From an uncultured Eubacterium sp. (GTDB lineage: Bacteria; Bacillota; Clostridia; Lachnospirales; Lachnospiraceae): DNA of 25,679 bases. The notes under the pieces were generated by a model. It was not told where the DNA came from. It ran no database searches and saw nothing but the letters and a program-made list of their open reading frames with translations. The stretch spans positions 1 through 25,679 of the forward strand of contig CAJUBQ010000064.1 in assembly GCA_910584595.1 (NCBI GenBank), in the 5' to 3' direction. Positions 7,255 through 15,049 of the stretch are shown one piece after another. How positions within the stretch are numbered: the first letter of the stretch is position 1; every line of letters begins with the position of its first letter. Position numbers and translations under genes: made by a program.

Positions 7255-8153
7255 TCAGAATTTTTCTCCCTTGGATGTGCTTTTGTATATACTTCCCGCA
7301 CAGATACATGATGCATTTTCGCGTAAACCTGTGCTGCTGACAGATCTGCATACCCCATCATCTCCTGAACCGCATACAAATCCGCTCCGTTATCCACCAA
7401 ATGCGCTGCAAATGAATGGCGGAGTGTATGCGGTGTAATCTCTCCTTCTATTCCAGCTGCTTTTGCATATTGTTTTACCAGTTTCCAAAATCCCTGACGG
7501 CTCATTTCCTGTCCGGCAAGATTGGTAAACAGATTTGTGCATAAGGAATCTTTCACAAGAAACGGCCTTGCTTTTTCCAAATACTCGATCAATGAATACT
7601 TTGCCATTCTGCCAAATGGAATCACTCGCTCCTTCACACCTTGACGGCATAAAAGATACTCCATCGTAAGATTCAAGTCCTCTACCTGAATTTTTACAAG
7701 CTCGCTGACCCTGATTCCGGTTGCATATAACACTTCCAGCATAGCACGATCCCGTATTGCTTTTGGCGAGTTTCCCTGCGGCTGCTTTAAAAGCCTGACC
7801 ACCTCTTGGGGCGTCAAAATATATGGCGCTTCTTTCTCGACTTTTGGGGCCTTTAACTGCGCAGCAGGATTTTGAGCCAAACTCCCACTCTGCTCCAAAT
7901 ATCGAAAAAAAGATTTCATAGATGCAACTGTTCTTGCGATCGTAGACGGACGCTTTTTTTCGTGCTCCATTTGACGTAAATAATCCTGCAGCTGCTTCCC
8001 GTTAATCCGATTCCAGTCAAAGCTTTCAAAGTTATTCTTCTTTTCCAAAAAATCTGCCATTTTATATAAATCACGCTGATACGAGACTGCCGTATTTTGT
8101 GAGATTCCCTGCAGATGTAACTGCGCTATGTACTCAGAAATTTTTTCTCTCAT
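7251..8153 (-). CDS. xerD: Tyrosine recombinase XerD
   Basis: Site-specific recombinase that resolves chromosome dimers at dif. It has an N-terminal SAM-like core-binding domain (about 1-95) and a catalytic domain with Arg in ATGIRVSEL, Lys in GVKERV, HTLRHSF (His and Arg) and the nucleophilic Tyr in AQVYAK. The position normally held by His or Trp, in the family's LGH motif, is Tyr here (MMGYADLS, codon TAT at 7352-7350), an unusual substitution. I chose the ATG at 8153, which has GGGAGTGG directly upstream; an ATG at 8174 would add seven residues but its nearest site is about 15 nt away. It lies downstream of spoIIM, an arrangement common in Firmicutes. No terminator is seen before the convergent aroF. 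Confidence 0.92.
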   Translation of the reverse strand: MREKISEYIAQLHLQGISQNTAVSYQRDLYKMADFLEKKNNFESFDWNRINGKQLQDYLRQMEHEKKRPSTIARTVASMKSFFRYLEQSGSLAQNPAAQLKAPKVEKEAPYILTPQEVVRLLKQPQGNSPKAIRDRAMLEVLYATGIRVSELVKIQVEDLNLTMEYLLCRQGVKERVIPFGRMAKYSLIEYLEKARPFLVKDSLCTNLFTNLAGQEMSRQGFWKLVKQYAKAAGIEGEITPHTLRHSFAAHLVDNGADLYAVQEMMGYADLSAAQVYAKMHHVSVREVYTKAHPREKNSD

Positions 8154-8208
8154 TTCCACTCCCATTCTACTCATGTTTGTATTTACAGTTCCTTATCTTT
8201 GATATGAT

Positions 8209-8826
8209 CTACATCCTGCTTATATAACTCTTTAATAAAATCGGATTTACATAACTCTCCAGCCAAACTCCTGCAATCATGCAAAGAATTGCTGATAACA
8301 ATAAAAACAGATTGGGATTCTTCCACAACTTTTGAATGCCCATCGGCATCGTAAGCTCCGTCTTTGCGCCGAACAAAATCTTTCCCAGCCCGAAGTATGC
8401 AGCGGCATAACAGATCACTTGTGGAAAAACTGAAAGAAGCACGATTACCATTCCCTGAAATTTCATACATACAAGTGCATTGACAAATAAATATCCAAGC
8501 GAAAACGCATACCATCCTACCACACCTGAAAGCGCCAAGATGCCAAAACGCGTATATACAAGCAATGCCGTCATACCAAACACTCTGATCCTCCGTTTCA
8601 GTAAAAACAGAAAGTATGCACCGGCATCCAATTCCAGATACGCCAGCTGTCCAACATAATATGGGTTTAACATCCCATATTGAATCATTTTTTCAGTGCC
8701 TACCCAATTAGCAGTCAATATTCCTAAAAAGAACAACACCAAAAAACAGCCGGCCAGAAATCCTTTCCATGGAATTCTCGGAAGATGAAACTGCGGTACT
8801 TGAATCGTTCGACGTTTTATTTTCAC
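8209..8826 (-). CDS. spoIIM: Stage II sporulation protein M
   Basis: A multi-pass membrane protein of the SpoIIM family; in Bacillus SpoIIM works with SpoIID and SpoIIP in peptidoglycan remodelling during engulfment of the forespore. The 205-residue sequence has a short basic N-terminus and about five hydrophobic segments (near 25-43, 90-115, 120-140, 150-165 and 175-195). It ends with the family-like IAGVWLESYVNPILL. The start is GTG (8826) with only a weak AAGAGA site. It is followed 55 bp later by xerD, supporting an operon. The assignment rests on topology, the C-terminal motif and gene context rather than a catalytic signature, but the context makes it likely. It implies an endospore former. 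Confidence 0.85.
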   Translation of the reverse strand: MKIKRRTIQVPQFHLPRIPWKGFLAGCFLVLFFLGILTANWVGTEKMIQYGMLNPYYVGQLAYLELDAGAYFLFLLKRRIRVFGMTALLVYTRFGILALSGVVGWYAFSLGYLFVNALVCMKFQGMVIVLLSVFPQVICYAAAYFGLGKILFGAKTELTMPMGIQKLWKNPNLFLLLSAILCMIAGVWLESYVNPILLKSYISRM

Positions 8827-8892
8827 TACATGTCTCTTTTTCTTTTTCCAATTAGTTTAATCTATGCACATTTTCTATCTTTATGCAAAAAT

Positions 8893-9432
8893 TTATCTAT
8901 ATTTATTTTTATAGGCCATAAGCGCAGCCACCGTTTTGCCATCCTGAATCTCACCTGCATAGATTCTTTCACACAATACGTCTAATTCCATCGGTTCCAA
9001 TTCTATAAATTCATAAGTATCCAAATGCTGCCTGCCCGGTTTTAAATCTCTTGCCACATAAATATCAATAAACTCATTATCATAGGCAACCGTTGGTTTT
9101 AAGGAAATCAAAAACTCTAAATTCTCACTGCGGTAACCCGTTTCTTCCTCCAGTTCCCTTGCCGCGCAGACTTTTGTATCCTCTGTGGTCTGATCTCTTG
9201 CACCAGCCGGAATCTCAATCGTCATACGCTCTAATGCATTTCGATATTGGTGAACCATTAAAATCCTTCCATCATCCATGACCGGAACTACTGCCGCCGC
9301 TCCTTTTCTGTGTGAAATAAAATCCCATTTTACCACTTTACCATCCGGCATCTGCATATAATCTGTATAAAAATCTAAAATCACTCCCTGAAACTCCAGT
9401 TTTCTGTCAATCCTTATAATCTTGTTATCCAT
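8893..9432 (-). CDS. NUDIX hydrolase, ADP-ribose pyrophosphatase-like
   Basis: Hydrolyses nucleoside diphosphates linked to another moiety; the layout fits ADP-ribose pyrophosphatase (MutT/NudF group). The NUDIX box is read as GARDQTTED...AARELEEETGY, with the RELxEExGY metal-binding half intact and EIPAG just before it. Counting from the Gly to the first Glu gives six intervening residues rather than five, a possible one-residue insertion. The ATG at 9432 (MDNKIIRID) gives 179 residues and has AAAGGAAA upstream, whereas the longer frame to 9462 has no ribosome binding site. It is upstream of spoIIM-xerD with a 66-bp gap, so it may be the first gene of that unit, a neighbourhood also common in clostridia. 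The substrate is inferred. Confidence 0.88.
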   Translation of the reverse strand: MDNKIIRIDRKLEFQGVILDFYTDYMQMPDGKVVKWDFISHRKGAAAVVPVMDDGRILMVHQYRNALERMTIEIPAGARDQTTEDTKVCAARELEEETGYRSENLEFLISLKPTVAYDNEFIDIYVARDLKPGRQHLDTYEFIELEPMELDVLCERIYAGEIQDGKTVAALMAYKNKYR

Positions 9433-9488
9433 ATTCTGTTTTTCCTTTCTGAACTGATTCATTTATCATTGATCTTTCTTTTTTATTT

Positions 9489-9508
9489 TAATTTCTGGCC
9501 GGATGGAG
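9489..9508. repeat. 20-bp match to the outer arm of palindromic element A
   Basis: These 20 bp are identical to 554-573 in the right arm of copy A (and to the complement of 420-439 in its left arm). They sit two bases from the left border of copy B, in single copy, with no partner on the other side of B. They may be a remnant of an A-type element. Confidence 0.75.
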
Positions 9509-9510
9509 AG

Positions 9511-9677
9511 CTAGTGTGCTGGCTCGCTGGTATTCATGGCAATCGTACTGCCTATTTTACCATCTGCTTCGTTAAATTTTCTAGCCGTAGCCACCACTAC
9601 GCCGTCGAAAATCCGCCTTGCAGAATGACAAAATATGCAGCACGCTTACCATAAATACCAGTGAGCCAGCACACCAG
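9511..9677. repeat. 167-bp palindromic element, copy B
   Basis: Bounded by CTAG on the left and CCAG on the right. The arms (from 9511 and to 9677) pair over roughly 50 bp with scattered mismatches; for example TGTGCTGGCT at 9515-9524 pairs with AGCCAGCACA at 9664-9673. The centre is a hairpin CGTAG (9586-9590) / CTACG (9597-9601). The 53-bp core 9570-9622 matches copy A in reverse orientation at about 77%, while the outer arms show no similarity to those of A. It lies between the rny terminator and the NUDIX gene. Small open frames inside it look like by-products of the repeat, not genes. Confidence 0.82.
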
Positions 9678-9728
9678 GGAACTGTTTTGAAATAACTTGT
9701 GAATATCCCTAAGCATAAAATTGTTTTT

Positions 9729-9770
9729 GAAAAAAGCGCCAAAACCATTTTTGAAACGGTCTTGACGCTT
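9729..9770 (-). terminator. Rho-independent terminator of rny
   Basis: On the minus strand AAGCGTCAAGACC (9770-9758) pairs with GGTTTTGGCGCTT (9746-9734) over 13 bp including two G-U pairs, followed by a run of six T. It lies 29 nt after the rny stop codon. Confidence 0.85.
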
Positions 9771-9798
9771 ATCATGCTCTTTCATTTTTTAATCATGA

Positions 9799-11352
9799 TT
9801 ATTTCGCGTAATCTATCACTCTTGATTCGCGAATTACATTCACCTTAATCTGTCCCGGATATTGTAACTGCGACTCAATCTGCTTTGATATATCTCTTGC
9901 GAGTAATATCATATCTGCATCGCTTACCTGCTCCGGTACAACCATAATACGAATCTCCCTGCCTGCCTGAATTGCAAAAGATTTCTCAACACCTTTAAAA
10001 CTGTTTGTAATATCTTCTAACTGCTGAAGACGGTTCGAATATGTTTCTAATGTCTCTCTCCTTGCCCCTGGTCTTGCTGCACTTATCGTATCAGCAGCCT
10101 GTACCAGACATGCAACCAAAGACTGTGGTTCTACATCACCATGATGTGCTTCTACTGCATTAATAATAACCGCTGATTCTTTGTATTTTTTACAAATATC
10201 AACTCCAATCTGAATATGTGAGCCTTCCATTTCATGGTCGACTGATTTTCCGATATCATGTAATAATCCCGCACGTTTTGCAGTTCTGGCATCCACACCA
10301 ATCTCTGCTGCCAAAAGACCTGCTAACTGCGCAACTTCAATCGAATGTTTTAACGCATTCTGTCCATAACTGGTTCTGAACTTCATACGGCCAAGCAAAC
10401 GCACTAATTCCGGATGAAGCCCATGAATTCCGGCTTCTAACGTAGCCGTTTCGCCTTCCTCCCGAATCATATTCTCTACTTCTTTTTGCGCCTTTTCCAC
10501 CATCTCTTCAATTCTTGCCGGATGGATACGGCCGTCAACAATCAATTTTTCCAATGCAATACGCGCTACTTCTCTTCGGATTGGATCAAAACCTGATAAA
10601 ATGACCGCTTCCGGTGTATCATCAATGATCAGATCAATTCCCGTCAGTGTTTCCAGCGTGCGGATATTTCGGCCTTCACGACCGATAATTCGTCCTTTCA
10701 TCTCGTCATTCGGAAGCTGGACAACGGAAATAGAAGTTTCCGCAACATGATCTGCCGCACACTTTTGAATCGCGGTAACGACATAATCTCTTGCTTTTTT
10801 TCCTGCTTCTTCCCTGGCCCTTGTTTCCATTTCTTTGATCATTTTTGCAGTATCAAGCTTTACATCATCTTCTACGGTCTTTAAAAGATATTCTTTTGCC
10901 TGTTCGGAGGTAAGTCCGGAGATTCTTTCCAGTTCCTGTAATCGTTCCTCATTCAGCTTTGCGACTTCTTCCTTTTGCCTGTTAATCTCTTCTTCTTTCG
11001 CTGCAAATCCGGCTTCGCGTTTTTCAATCGCATCCAGCTTTTTATCCAGATTCGATTCCTTTTGCTCAATCCTACGCTCATTACGCTGAATCTCCGCGCG
11101 CCGCTCTTTGATCTCACGGTCAAGTTCATTCTTGGTACGAATAGACTCTTCTTTCACTTCGAGCAAAGATTCACGCTTTTTCGTCTCAGCCGTCTTCACC
11201 GCTTCATCAATGATCGCCCTTGCTTTATCATCCGCTGAGCCTATTTTAGCCTCTACGACTTTTTTCTGATAAGCAGATGTAACAAAGTAAGTAACCGGCA
11301 CCGAAATCACAATTGTAATTAATACAGCAATGATGATTGGTATTGGTGACAC
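9799..11352 (-). CDS. rny: Ribonuclease Y
   Basis: Membrane-anchored endoribonuclease that starts mRNA decay in many Firmicutes and scaffolds a degradosome-like complex. The 517-residue protein has an N-terminal transmembrane helix (IPIIIAVLITIVISVPVTY) and a long charged coiled coil (about 30-190). A KH domain with GRIIGREGRNIRTLE and an HD domain with the metal-binding LLHDIGKSVDHE follow, with EAHHGDVEP further along. Length and order match the family. The start is GTG at 11352 (MSPIP), preceded by AAGGAGG. The site is part of GGAGGTGCTCC, which can fold on itself, and a strong promoter lies at 11471-11499. It is downstream of recA-recX but has its own promoter and terminator. Confidence 0.97.
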   Translation of the reverse strand: MSPIPIIIAVLITIVISVPVTYFVTSAYQKKVVEAKIGSADDKARAIIDEAVKTAETKKRESLLEVKEESIRTKNELDREIKERRAEIQRNERRIEQKESNLDKKLDAIEKREAGFAAKEEEINRQKEEVAKLNEERLQELERISGLTSEQAKEYLLKTVEDDVKLDTAKMIKEMETRAREEAGKKARDYVVTAIQKCAADHVAETSISVVQLPNDEMKGRIIGREGRNIRTLETLTGIDLIIDDTPEAVILSGFDPIRREVARIALEKLIVDGRIHPARIEEMVEKAQKEVENMIREEGETATLEAGIHGLHPELVRLLGRMKFRTSYGQNALKHSIEVAQLAGLLAAEIGVDARTAKRAGLLHDIGKSVDHEMEGSHIQIGVDICKKYKESAVIINAVEAHHGDVEPQSLVACLVQAADTISAARPGARRETLETYSNRLQQLEDITNSFKGVEKSFAIQAGREIRIMVVPEQVSDADMILLARDISKQIESQLQYPGQIKVNVIRESRVIDYAK

Positions 11353-11353
11353 A

Positions 11354-11364
11354 GGAGCACCTCC
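11354..11364 (-). promoter_or_regulatory. Palindromic ribosome binding site of rny
   Basis: The Shine-Dalgarno core lies in GGAGGTGCTCC, where GGAG can pair with CTCC across a 3-nt loop, 1 nt before the GTG start. The stem is only 4 bp, so any masking of the site would be weak; whether it matters is inference. Confidence 0.4.
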
Positions 11365-11470
11365 TTATTTAGTTTTCATTGTACATATAACATCACTCAA
11401 TTGCAGTTTTCACAGATTTTGATCTATAAAACCGCATATTATCGTTCAAGTCATAAATAACAACAATTAG

Positions 11471-11499
11471 ATTTTATACTTTCCATTGCATTATGTCAA
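11471..11499 (-). promoter_or_regulatory. Promoter of rny
   Basis: On the minus strand TTGACA (11499-11494), a 17-bp spacer and TAAAAT (11476-11471). It sits about 120 bp upstream of the rny start, in the gap after recX. Confidence 0.78.
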
Positions 11500-11545
11500 G
11501 TAGATTCCTAATTTCTGAAAACACAGTCTGTTATTTTGTCACTCA

Positions 11546-12154
11546 TCAAAACTGCTCTTTTAAAACATGCATGATCTCGTTACTGCTGAATCCTTTGCGA
11601 AATAAATATTGATACATTTTTGCAGTTTCCTGTCTGGTAGCCGCATCCGGATCAAAATTCTTTTTTTCCATAAGTTTTTGAATCAATGTCTCCGGCAATG
11701 TCTCATACTCTTCGTTGATTGCCCGGTCAATGATATCCGCTGAAATCCCCTTTGCAAATAAATCCATTTTCATACGTCCAATGCTTCTTCGATCCTGATT
11801 CAGCCTTATAAAAGCGCGGGCATATCGTTCATCATCTATGTAGTGATAAGATTTTACATAAGCGATCGCTTCTTCCACAAGTTCATCCGGATACCCGCCC
11901 TCTAACAGTTTCCTGCGAAGCTGCTGCTCTGTGCGATCCATTTTTTCCAGCAAATGCATCGCTCTTTTTATCGCACGCTTACCTACAATTTCATAAAACA
12001 GGCGGTGATACAATTCTTCACTGACAAACATCTGCTCTTCCATGCCAAGTTTTTTTATTTCTGATTTGTATAGAATCAACGCCTCTTTCTCATCAAAAGA
12101 AACCTGCGCTTTCCCTTTGCCATGATCCAATGGCGAAATTGCTGTTATTATCAT
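11546..12154 (-). CDS. recX: Regulatory protein RecX
   Basis: Modulator of RecA; RecX binds RecA filaments and limits their extension and activity. The 202-residue protein is built of RecX three-helix repeats, seen in segments such as RTEQQLRRKLLEGGYPDELV, YIDDERYARAFI and RRSIGRMKMDLFAKGI. The ATG overlaps the recA TGA as ATGA, so the gene is translationally coupled and shares the SOS-controlled recA promoter. The upstream AGGAAG site inside recA is weak, consistent with coupling. No clear terminator follows; the 193-bp gap to rny contains the rny promoter. Confidence 0.93.
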   Translation of the reverse strand: MIITAISPLDHGKGKAQVSFDEKEALILYKSEIKKLGMEEQMFVSEELYHRLFYEIVGKRAIKRAMHLLEKMDRTEQQLRRKLLEGGYPDELVEEAIAYVKSYHYIDDERYARAFIRLNQDRRSIGRMKMDLFAKGISADIIDRAINEEYETLPETLIQKLMEKKNFDPDAATRQETAKMYQYLFRKGFSSNEIMHVLKEQF

Positions 12155-13380
12155 TTTGTCTTATCTTCCTGCGCGGAATCAGAGGAAGGTTTTGTTTCAA
12201 AAGCCTGCGCTCCCGCTGATTTTTCCGATACCGGTTTTTCTATGGTTTCTGATTTTTCTGATTTTTTTGAAGTCTTCGGCTCAGTCTCCGCCTGTTTTGC
12301 AAATGCTTTCGCAGCAGCCTGTTCTGCAGCCTTTTCCGCCTCTTCTTTGCGCTGCTTTTCATAATGTGCCCGCACCTTTTGATCAATTTCATCACAAAGC
12401 TGTGGTCTGTCTCTTAAAAGCTGCTTCGCATTTTCTCTGCCCTGTCCAATCTTTTCGCCTTCATAGGCATACCAGGCTCCAGATTTATTTACAATTCCAA
12501 GATTAACCGCTATGTCCAAAATATCGCCTTCTCTGGAAATTCCTTCTCCAAACATAATATCAAACTCAGCTTCTTTAAACGGCGGAGCAATTTTATTTTT
12601 TACCACTTTAATACGTGTCCGGTTGCCTACCATAACGCCGCCCTGTTTTAATGTTTCTATCTTTCTGACATCCAGTCTGACAGAAGAATAAAATTTCAGC
12701 GCACGTCCTCCAGTCGTCGTCTCCGGATTGCCAAACATAATGCCAATCTTTTCACGCAGCTGATTAATAAATATTACAATACAGTCTGTCTTGCTGATAA
12801 TACCAATCAGTTTCCGAAGTCCCTGTGACATTAACCGGGCCTGCAGACCGACATGGGAATCACCCATATCTCCGTCTATTTCTGCCTTTGGCACAAGCGC
12901 AGCAACCGAATCCACGATGACCACATCGACTGCACCTGAGCGTACCATTGTTTCTGTAATCTCTAAAGCCTGTTCCCCGTTATCCGGCTGTGAAATATAC
13001 AAATCTTCTATTTGTACGCCAATTTTACGTGCATATGCCGGGTCCAGTGCATGTTCTGCATCAATAAATGCCGCTATTCCGCCTGTTTTTTGCACTTCGG
13101 CCACCACATGCAATGCAACTGTCGTTTTACCGCTTGATTCCGGTCCATAAATCTCAATAATCCTGCCTTTGGGAAGTCCTCCAAGACCTAATGCCAGATC
13201 CAGGCTGAGCGAGCCTGTCGGTATGGTTGCTATATTCATATTGCTGGTCGGATCTCCTAAACGCATAACGGAACCTGATCCATATTGTTTTTCTATCTGA
13301 AGAATCGCTGCGTCTAATGCTTTTAATTTTTCTTCCTTACTTTCTCTTCCTTCTTTTACTTCTTTTGATTCTCTTGCCAT
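12151..13380 (-). CDS. recA: Recombinase RecA
   Basis: ATP-dependent strand-exchange protein of homologous recombination and coprotease for LexA self-cleavage. Typical motifs are visible: Walker A GPESSGKT, FIDAEHALDP, VDSVAALVPKAEI, the MSQGLRKL segment and INQLREKIGIMFGNPETT. The conserved core ends near residue 340. A tail of about 65 residues follows, rich in Ala, Glu, Lys and Ser (EEAEKAAEQAAAKAF onward), making the protein 409 residues against about 350 for most RecA. The start has an AAAGGAG site. The promoter and a LexA box lie just upstream, and recX follows with an ATGA overlap. Long acidic tails in RecA can tune DNA binding; this one is mixed in charge. Confidence 0.97.
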   Translation of the reverse strand: MARESKEVKEGRESKEEKLKALDAAILQIEKQYGSGSVMRLGDPTSNMNIATIPTGSLSLDLALGLGGLPKGRIIEIYGPESSGKTTVALHVVAEVQKTGGIAAFIDAEHALDPAYARKIGVQIEDLYISQPDNGEQALEITETMVRSGAVDVVIVDSVAALVPKAEIDGDMGDSHVGLQARLMSQGLRKLIGIISKTDCIVIFINQLREKIGIMFGNPETTTGGRALKFYSSVRLDVRKIETLKQGGVMVGNRTRIKVVKNKIAPPFKEAEFDIMFGEGISREGDILDIAVNLGIVNKSGAWYAYEGEKIGQGRENAKQLLRDRPQLCDEIDQKVRAHYEKQRKEEAEKAAEQAAAKAFAKQAETEPKTSKKSEKSETIEKPVSEKSAGAQAFETKPSSDSAQEDKTK

Positions 13381-13407
13381 AATCCGTCTCCTTTATTGAT
13401 ACGTTGT

Positions 13408-13421
13408 CAAACAAACGTTCG
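13408..13421 (-). promoter_or_regulatory. LexA (SOS) box of recA
   Basis: Minus strand CGAACGTTTGTTTG matches 12 of 14 positions of the Gram-positive LexA consensus CGAACRNRYGTTYC. It lies just downstream of the -10 box of the recA promoter, where bound LexA would block transcription of recA and recX. Confidence 0.82.
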
Positions 13422-13433
13422 GCCTCAATTTTT

Positions 13434-13462
13434 ATACTATAATAGTTTTCAAGTATTGTCAA
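13434..13462 (-). promoter_or_regulatory. Promoter of recA-recX
   Basis: TTGACA (13462-13457), a 17-bp spacer and TAGTAT (13439-13434) on the minus strand, immediately upstream of the LexA box. The rest of 13463-13607 is AT-rich and shows nothing further. Confidence 0.75.
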
Positions 13463-13607
13463 TAAATAATTTAAATATCTTTCTTTTTTCAGAACGATGC
13501 ATCTGAACTTTTACGTATATGATAACCATTCAGACAATCCATCTCGTAATTTTCTCAAAACACTCCCCAAATACGTTACTCGAACAAAACACTCCATATA
13601 AAATATA

Positions 13608-14714
13608 CTACAGATAATTATCAGGACTACTGTTATGTAATTGCTTATCCGCTAATTCATACAGTTCTTCTACTGATTTTTCAGCATTGTGACATATTAT
13701 GTTATAAATAAAAGAAATTTTATCCGGTTCTGTTTCCAATTCATCCGCTATCACAGACAAAGGTTTATTTTTTCTGCACTTTTTCAGAATCAAAGAAATG
13801 CTTTCTATCAGCTTTGTCTTTTGAGTCACACTCTTTGTCACACTTTCCGTTACACTTTTTGTCACACTTTCCGTTACACTTTTTGTTACACTTTCCGTTA
13901 CACTCTTTGTTACACTTTCCGTTACGTCTTTTGTAATACTCTCTGTAACGTTTCGCTTAATATTTTCTGTTTTTTCTTCTACTGCTTTCTGCACAGCTTC
14001 TTCCAATCTTCTATCAAATTTTTCCTGTACAATTTCCATGAAAATATCACCCATTTCATTTACCTCCTCAAATGTTTTTGAATTCGCCCGTATGATTGTT
14101 TCTAAAACTGACCGGTATAACTTATTTTCAGAATGTTTTGCATAATCTATCATCAGTTTTTTTGCATTTTCAATCTCATATAATTTATTCGTAAGACTTT
14201 TCAGCCATAAATTTTTAAGCCAGGATAATTCTTTTGTAACAATAAGCTGTATCGGTATCAAATCACCATACACATAATAAATTCCAGCTTCTTTCTGTTT
14301 CACAACATACTCTTTTACTTCCCGCAGATGTCTGATCAGCTTGCGTGGATATTTTTCCGTTACAAAAGATATCGTCAGTTCCTGTATAGGAATACTATCT
14401 GTCAACGGCACATCTGCTTTATAAAAGCACGTATAACCATATACTTTGTAAAAGTCGTCTACACTTAAAAAATCGTCCGGACTCTTATATTCTATAACAT
14501 TATATTTTCGAAAAATTCTTCCAATGTTCTTTTTTACCGGTATGTCCTTTTGTTTCTTTATGACCAGCACATCAATCTCCATGGGATTTGTGCCAAGCTG
14601 GTGTTCGCTTTCGAATTTCAGATGATCGGCATCTTGTGCAAACTCAATCTGAATATCTGCATAAAACGCCGGATGCCAGTAAGTGATGTCTGTTTCTGTT
14701 TTCTTTGACTCCAT
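13608..14714 (-). CDS. PD-(D/E)XK nuclease-family protein with VTES/VTKS octapeptide repeats
   Basis: 368 residues, starting at an ATG with AAGGAGG. The N-terminal third carries a PD-(D/E)XK-like core: Asp48 in PMEIDVLVIKK, then Glu75 and Lys77 in VIEYKSPDD. This resembles the Rpn/PDDEXK transposase-like nucleases common in Lachnospiraceae. Residues about 255-298 are 5-6 copies of an eight-residue unit (VTESVTKS), encoded by a 24-bp tandem repeat at 13821-13952, preceded by a charged helical stretch (about 230-254). The C-terminus (ISLILKKCRKNKPLSVIADEL) resembles the helix-turn-helix-like end of that family. Rpn proteins promote recombination and some act in phage defence, but the role here is unknown. 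It is a single-gene unit with its own promoter, between the recA and prfC units. Confidence 0.75.
   Translation of the reverse strand: MESKKTETDITYWHPAFYADIQIEFAQDADHLKFESEHQLGTNPMEIDVLVIKKQKDIPVKKNIGRIFRKYNVIEYKSPDDFLSVDDFYKVYGYTCFYKADVPLTDSIPIQELTISFVTEKYPRKLIRHLREVKEYVVKQKEAGIYYVYGDLIPIQLIVTKELSWLKNLWLKSLTNKLYEIENAKKLMIDYAKHSENKLYRSVLETIIRANSKTFEEVNEMGDIFMEIVQEKFDRRLEEAVQKAVEEKTENIKRNVTESITKDVTESVTKSVTESVTKSVTESVTKSVTESVTKSVTQKTKLIESISLILKKCRKNKPLSVIADELETEPDKISFIYNIICHNAEKSVEELYELADKQLHNSSPDNYL
13821..13952 (-). repeat. 24-bp in-frame tandem repeat inside the PD-(D/E)XK gene
   Basis: About five and a half copies of a 24-bp unit encoding VTESVTKS. The middle copies are nearly identical at nucleotide level and the outer ones diverged (ITKD, VTQK). 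Copy-number change by slippage would shorten or lengthen the linker without shifting the frame. Confidence 0.9.
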
Positions 14715-14917
14715 AGAAAACCTCCTTATTCTGTTTTTGGGAGATTCTCTTTTTATTTCCAGAAAATCTCCTGCTTATTGGGATAAAAGCACGATTTTCT
14801 GAAAGAACAAAGGATTCACACCTTAAAATGAAATGTCATAGAAATATCGGAAGTAAACGTTCCGAAACAATGAAACTTTAGAAAATATGCCCTTTTGGGC
14901 ACGTCATGCTTTTTTGT
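14715..14917 (-). other. Long untranslated leader of the PD-(D/E)XK gene
   Basis: About 195 nt separate the predicted transcription start from the ATG at 14714. The leader can form a 5-bp hairpin TGCCC-TTTT-GGGCA (14888-14901), and a 9-bp perfect inverted repeat CAGAAAATC (14760-14768) / GATTTTCTG (14793-14801). I see no known riboswitch pattern. Confidence 0.35.
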
Positions 14918-14947
14918 ATTTTAACACATCTAAAAAGAAAAACGCAA
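14918..14947 (-). promoter_or_regulatory. Probable promoter of the PD-(D/E)XK gene
   Basis: Minus strand TTGCGT (14947-14942), an 18-bp spacer and TAAAAT (14923-14918), placed just after the prfC terminator. Confidence 0.5.
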
Positions 14948-14957
14948 TAAAAATTTC

Positions 14958-15003
14958 TAAAAAAATGACAGGATCTCTCCGTTTTTGAAAGAGCCTGCCA
15001 TTT
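14958..15003 (-). terminator. Rho-independent terminator of prfC
   Basis: A 17-bp stem on the minus strand (15003-14987 with 14979-14963), with two G-U pairs and one mismatch, followed by a run of seven T. It begins 46 nt after the prfC stop. On the plus strand the stem is also followed by five T. Confidence 0.85.
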
Positions 15004-15049
15004 TTATCTCTCATTATTTATGACTCCAAATCTTCCCCATTTGAAGCAA

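Noticed and set aside
9581..9785. Small minus-strand open frames across copy B of the palindromic element
   Set aside because: Two overlapping frames encode similar peptides only because the palindrome repeats itself; no ribosome binding site or family match.
13821..13952. Regular short repeats resembling a CRISPR array
   Set aside because: The units are contiguous 24-bp copies without spacers and translate in frame to VTESVTKS.
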